Part shown: positions 62,426-64,000 of the stretch, piece by piece
Layout: each line of letters begins with the position of its first letter
Position numbering within the stretch: position 1 is the stretch's first letter
NCBI GenBank assembly: GCA_023399215.1
Contig: JAEWQJ010000016.1
Location: 1-64,000 of the forward strand
Length of the DNA: 64,000 nucleotides
Direction of reading: 5' to 3'
DNA from: Methanobacteriota archaeon
Lineage (GTDB): Archaea > Halobacteriota > Methanosarcinia > Methanosarcinales > Methanosarcinaceae
The notes under the pieces: generated by a model
Database searches by the model: none
What the model was told of the DNA's origin: nothing
Seen by the model: the letters and a program-made list of their open reading frames with translations, nothing else
Translations under genes and position numbers: made by a program

Positions 62426-63268
62426 GTTACAAAGTTTGCGGATGTTTTGTAAATATTTTTCTCTATTATATGTTATATCTCAAAAATATGTTATATCTCA
62501 AAATTAGTTCGTTTTTTTAATTTTTTTATTACAGTAATGTAACGTATCCAGGTAACCAACTATTTCATTTAAACTTCGAATTTTTTTTATTTTATCTAAT
62601 CATTCCCCTTTACTATAAAGAGTTAAAATTACCCAATGTTTAGCTTATACCTTACTTGCTGTTGTATTATTTGTTTAAATTTTTATACAATCTGAATCTG
62701 TGAAATTATTTCAGTACACAGTAAAATTCTTTTAGGTTTATCAATCCTTTTTAAACCCCATTTGAGTATACTGGATGTGTATGCAGAACAGGTTGGGAGG
62801 ACTGATGAGGCGACTGGGATGACCAATGAGACGACTGGGAGGTATGTTGAGAAGCATGGCTATCAAACTATGTAATGGGTCATAACTATAAACTGAAATA
62901 GCTGATTTCTGGTAAATTGTGGAAACTTCGTTGGTTCTTACTGGAAATAAAGAACTGTCTTAAGATCCAGTATAATATGACCTTCTCATGGTCCTTATTT
63001 TTAAGTTTGTAAGAATTGAATACAGTGTTGAATGGATTTGTAGTATTATATTCTCTTTTTTTAAATTTGTATAAATTGAGACTAGTGTTGAATGAATTTA
63101 TAGTGTTATAATCTTTTAAATAATAAGATAAAGTTTTATCAAGTTTTAAACTTCCATTGCGTTTTTTATTTAATTTTTTGAAAATAAGTATGCTTATAAA
63201 ATAATTTCTCCTGTAATTTTTTACTACTTGTACTCCCTGATAAAAATAAAAAAAAACAGGAGGATAAT
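62426..63268. other. Spacer without a supported gene
   Basis: About 840 bases. Short direct repeats GAGACGACTGGGA / GAGGCGACTGGGA (62798-62842) and AATTGARACTAGTGTTGAATG-type duplication (63015-63100) are present. No protein-like frame. Confidence 0.4.
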
Positions 63269-63697
63269 ATGAAAAATAATAGAAAGTCTATATGGAAACT
63301 AACAATCTCTGTTTTTACTGTAGTAATGATACTGGCTTTATTGTCTCAAGGAGTCTGTGCAAAATGTATTGTAACCAAGACTCCTCTAGGTGCAGGAACT
63401 CCTCCGGCAACACAACGCCTAACAGGTGGAAATAATCGTATTGATTATACGGCGGTAGCCGCTTCGCGTACTGATCCTCGAATAGTAAGATTTAAGGATT
63501 TATCAAAAGGTAAAGAGACATATATCAGGTGGGACTTTGGAGATGGAACCCATAAACAAGGAACAAAAATTACTTCATCACTAAAATATCCGGTTCACAA
63601 GTATTCAAAGACTGGTTATTATATTAGTTGTCTGACTATAAAGTGTAAGGGTTATAATGGAAAACTGTGGGTTCATAAAACGATTGTTATTAGATAA
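63269..63697 (+). CDS. Secreted single PKD-domain protein
   Basis: 142 residues. Signal peptide (residues 10-31, WKLTISVFTVVMILALLSQ ending in GVCA), a short linker, then one PKD domain (RIVRFKDLSKGKETYIRWDF, GDGTHKQGTKI, VHKYSKTGYYISCLTIKC) with the diagnostic WDFGDGT. Multi-copy PKD domains form Methanosarcina surface proteins; a one-domain secreted form is unusual. ATG with AGGAGGATAAT. No anchor. Confidence 0.85.
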   Translation: MKNNRKSIWKLTISVFTVVMILALLSQGVCAKCIVTKTPLGAGTPPATQRLTGGNNRIDYTAVAASRTDPRIVRFKDLSKGKETYIRWDFGDGTHKQGTKITSSLKYPVHKYSKTGYYISCLTIKCKGYNGKLWVHKTIVIR

Positions 63698-63757
63698 ATT
63701 TGGAAAAGTTAACGTTTACTTACCTTTTCCGGCTTTTATAAGCAGTGTTTTTATATT

Positions 63758-63900
63758 GAGCTGATGCCAAAACTCAAAATTACTTATCTGAATCCTGTAT
63801 TCTGAATTATCAGTAAAGTTTCAGATCATGAAAATAACTCACAAAAAACAACTTCAAAATTTTATTTACGCATAAATAAAATTGGTTTTGGGATGAGCTC
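63758..63900. mobile_element. MITE with GAGCTSATSCCAAAAC ends
   Basis: The left end GAGCTGATGCCAAAAC and the reverse complement of the right end GAGCTCATCCCAAAAC match at 14 of 16 positions. Internally AT-rich, about 143 bp, no coding capacity. The same left end occurs at 46636, and related ends at 16148-16166 and 47020-47080. The remaining bases to 64000 hold nothing else. Confidence 0.7.
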
Positions 63901-64000
63901 AGTAATAAAATTTTTTGCTATGTTTTTGATTAAAATCGCAATCAGCTACTCTTAAATTAATTTTACTATCTGTTTCCTTACTGTTTTTGCATTTACCCTC

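Overview
The window looks like a piece of a Methanosarcina chromosome. The DNA is AT-rich with long AT-rich spacers. Clearly methanogen-type genes are present: a DUF2121 protein, a NrdH-like redoxin beside a ferredoxin:disulfide reductase fused to rubredoxin, an archaeal SerC, S-layer-type surface proteins (PKD, beta-propeller, beta-helix, COG1361) and archaeal aldo/keto reductases with ferredoxin tails. No rRNA, tRNA or CRISPR array was seen. The genus is an inference from gene content; the species is not claimed.

Layout. 1-7.3 kb: a TnpB (IS200/IS605) gene cut by the window edge, a secreted alkaline phosphatase, a MurG-like glycosyltransferase and a calcineurin-type phosphoesterase. The last two are each preceded by a copy of a paralogous putative small RNA. 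7.3-12 kb: two APH-like kinases plus a relic of a third, a tiny zinc-ribbon gene, a HAD hydrolase and a 21-bp repeat array. 12-19 kb: a large pentapeptide-repeat protein, a CDF metal transporter, remnants of an IS5-family element and another transposase, an AhpD-like protein and a MagIII/EndoIII-like glycosylase. 19-25 kb: PsiE, a three-gene MacB-type ABC export operon, and an XRE regulator with a DUF2178 membrane protein behind a six-copy 21-bp array. 25-37.2 kb: DUF2121, adenine deaminase, SerC, a GNAT, a fused 5-oxoprolinase and two small paralogous membrane proteins. 37.7-44.9 kb: a flavin reductase, three aldo/keto reductase paralogs and a beta-helix surface protein. 45-50.3 kb: nrdH and the ferredoxin:disulfide reductase, a metal exporter, a nitroreductase and a polymer-forming surface protein. 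50.3-60 kb: an accessory 'graveyard' holding two intact and four decayed leucine-carboxyl-methyltransferase-like genes, a TetR regulator, transposon relics, a broken serine hydrolase and broken alpha/beta hydrolases. 60-64 kb: a ferredoxin-nitroreductase, a GNAT, a DJ-1/PfpI protein and a secreted PKD protein.

Cooperation that can be argued from the sequence: NrdH and FDR form an electron-delivery pair (known in Methanosarcina for class III ribonucleotide reductase); the ATPase, COG1361 protein and permease form one export complex; XRE and DUF2178 form a regulator/membrane pair.

Most unusual signals. (1) Six reading frames have a good Shine-Dalgarno and, in several cases, homology pointing to a start codon that is ATT, ACG, GTA, CTG, ATA or CTG, each one base away from ATG or GTG. 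(2) Two paralogous candidate small RNAs lie 1.8 kb apart. (3) Two AT-rich arrays have an exact 21-bp period. (4) Three different families of roughly 115-145 bp inverted-repeat elements (MITEs) are present.
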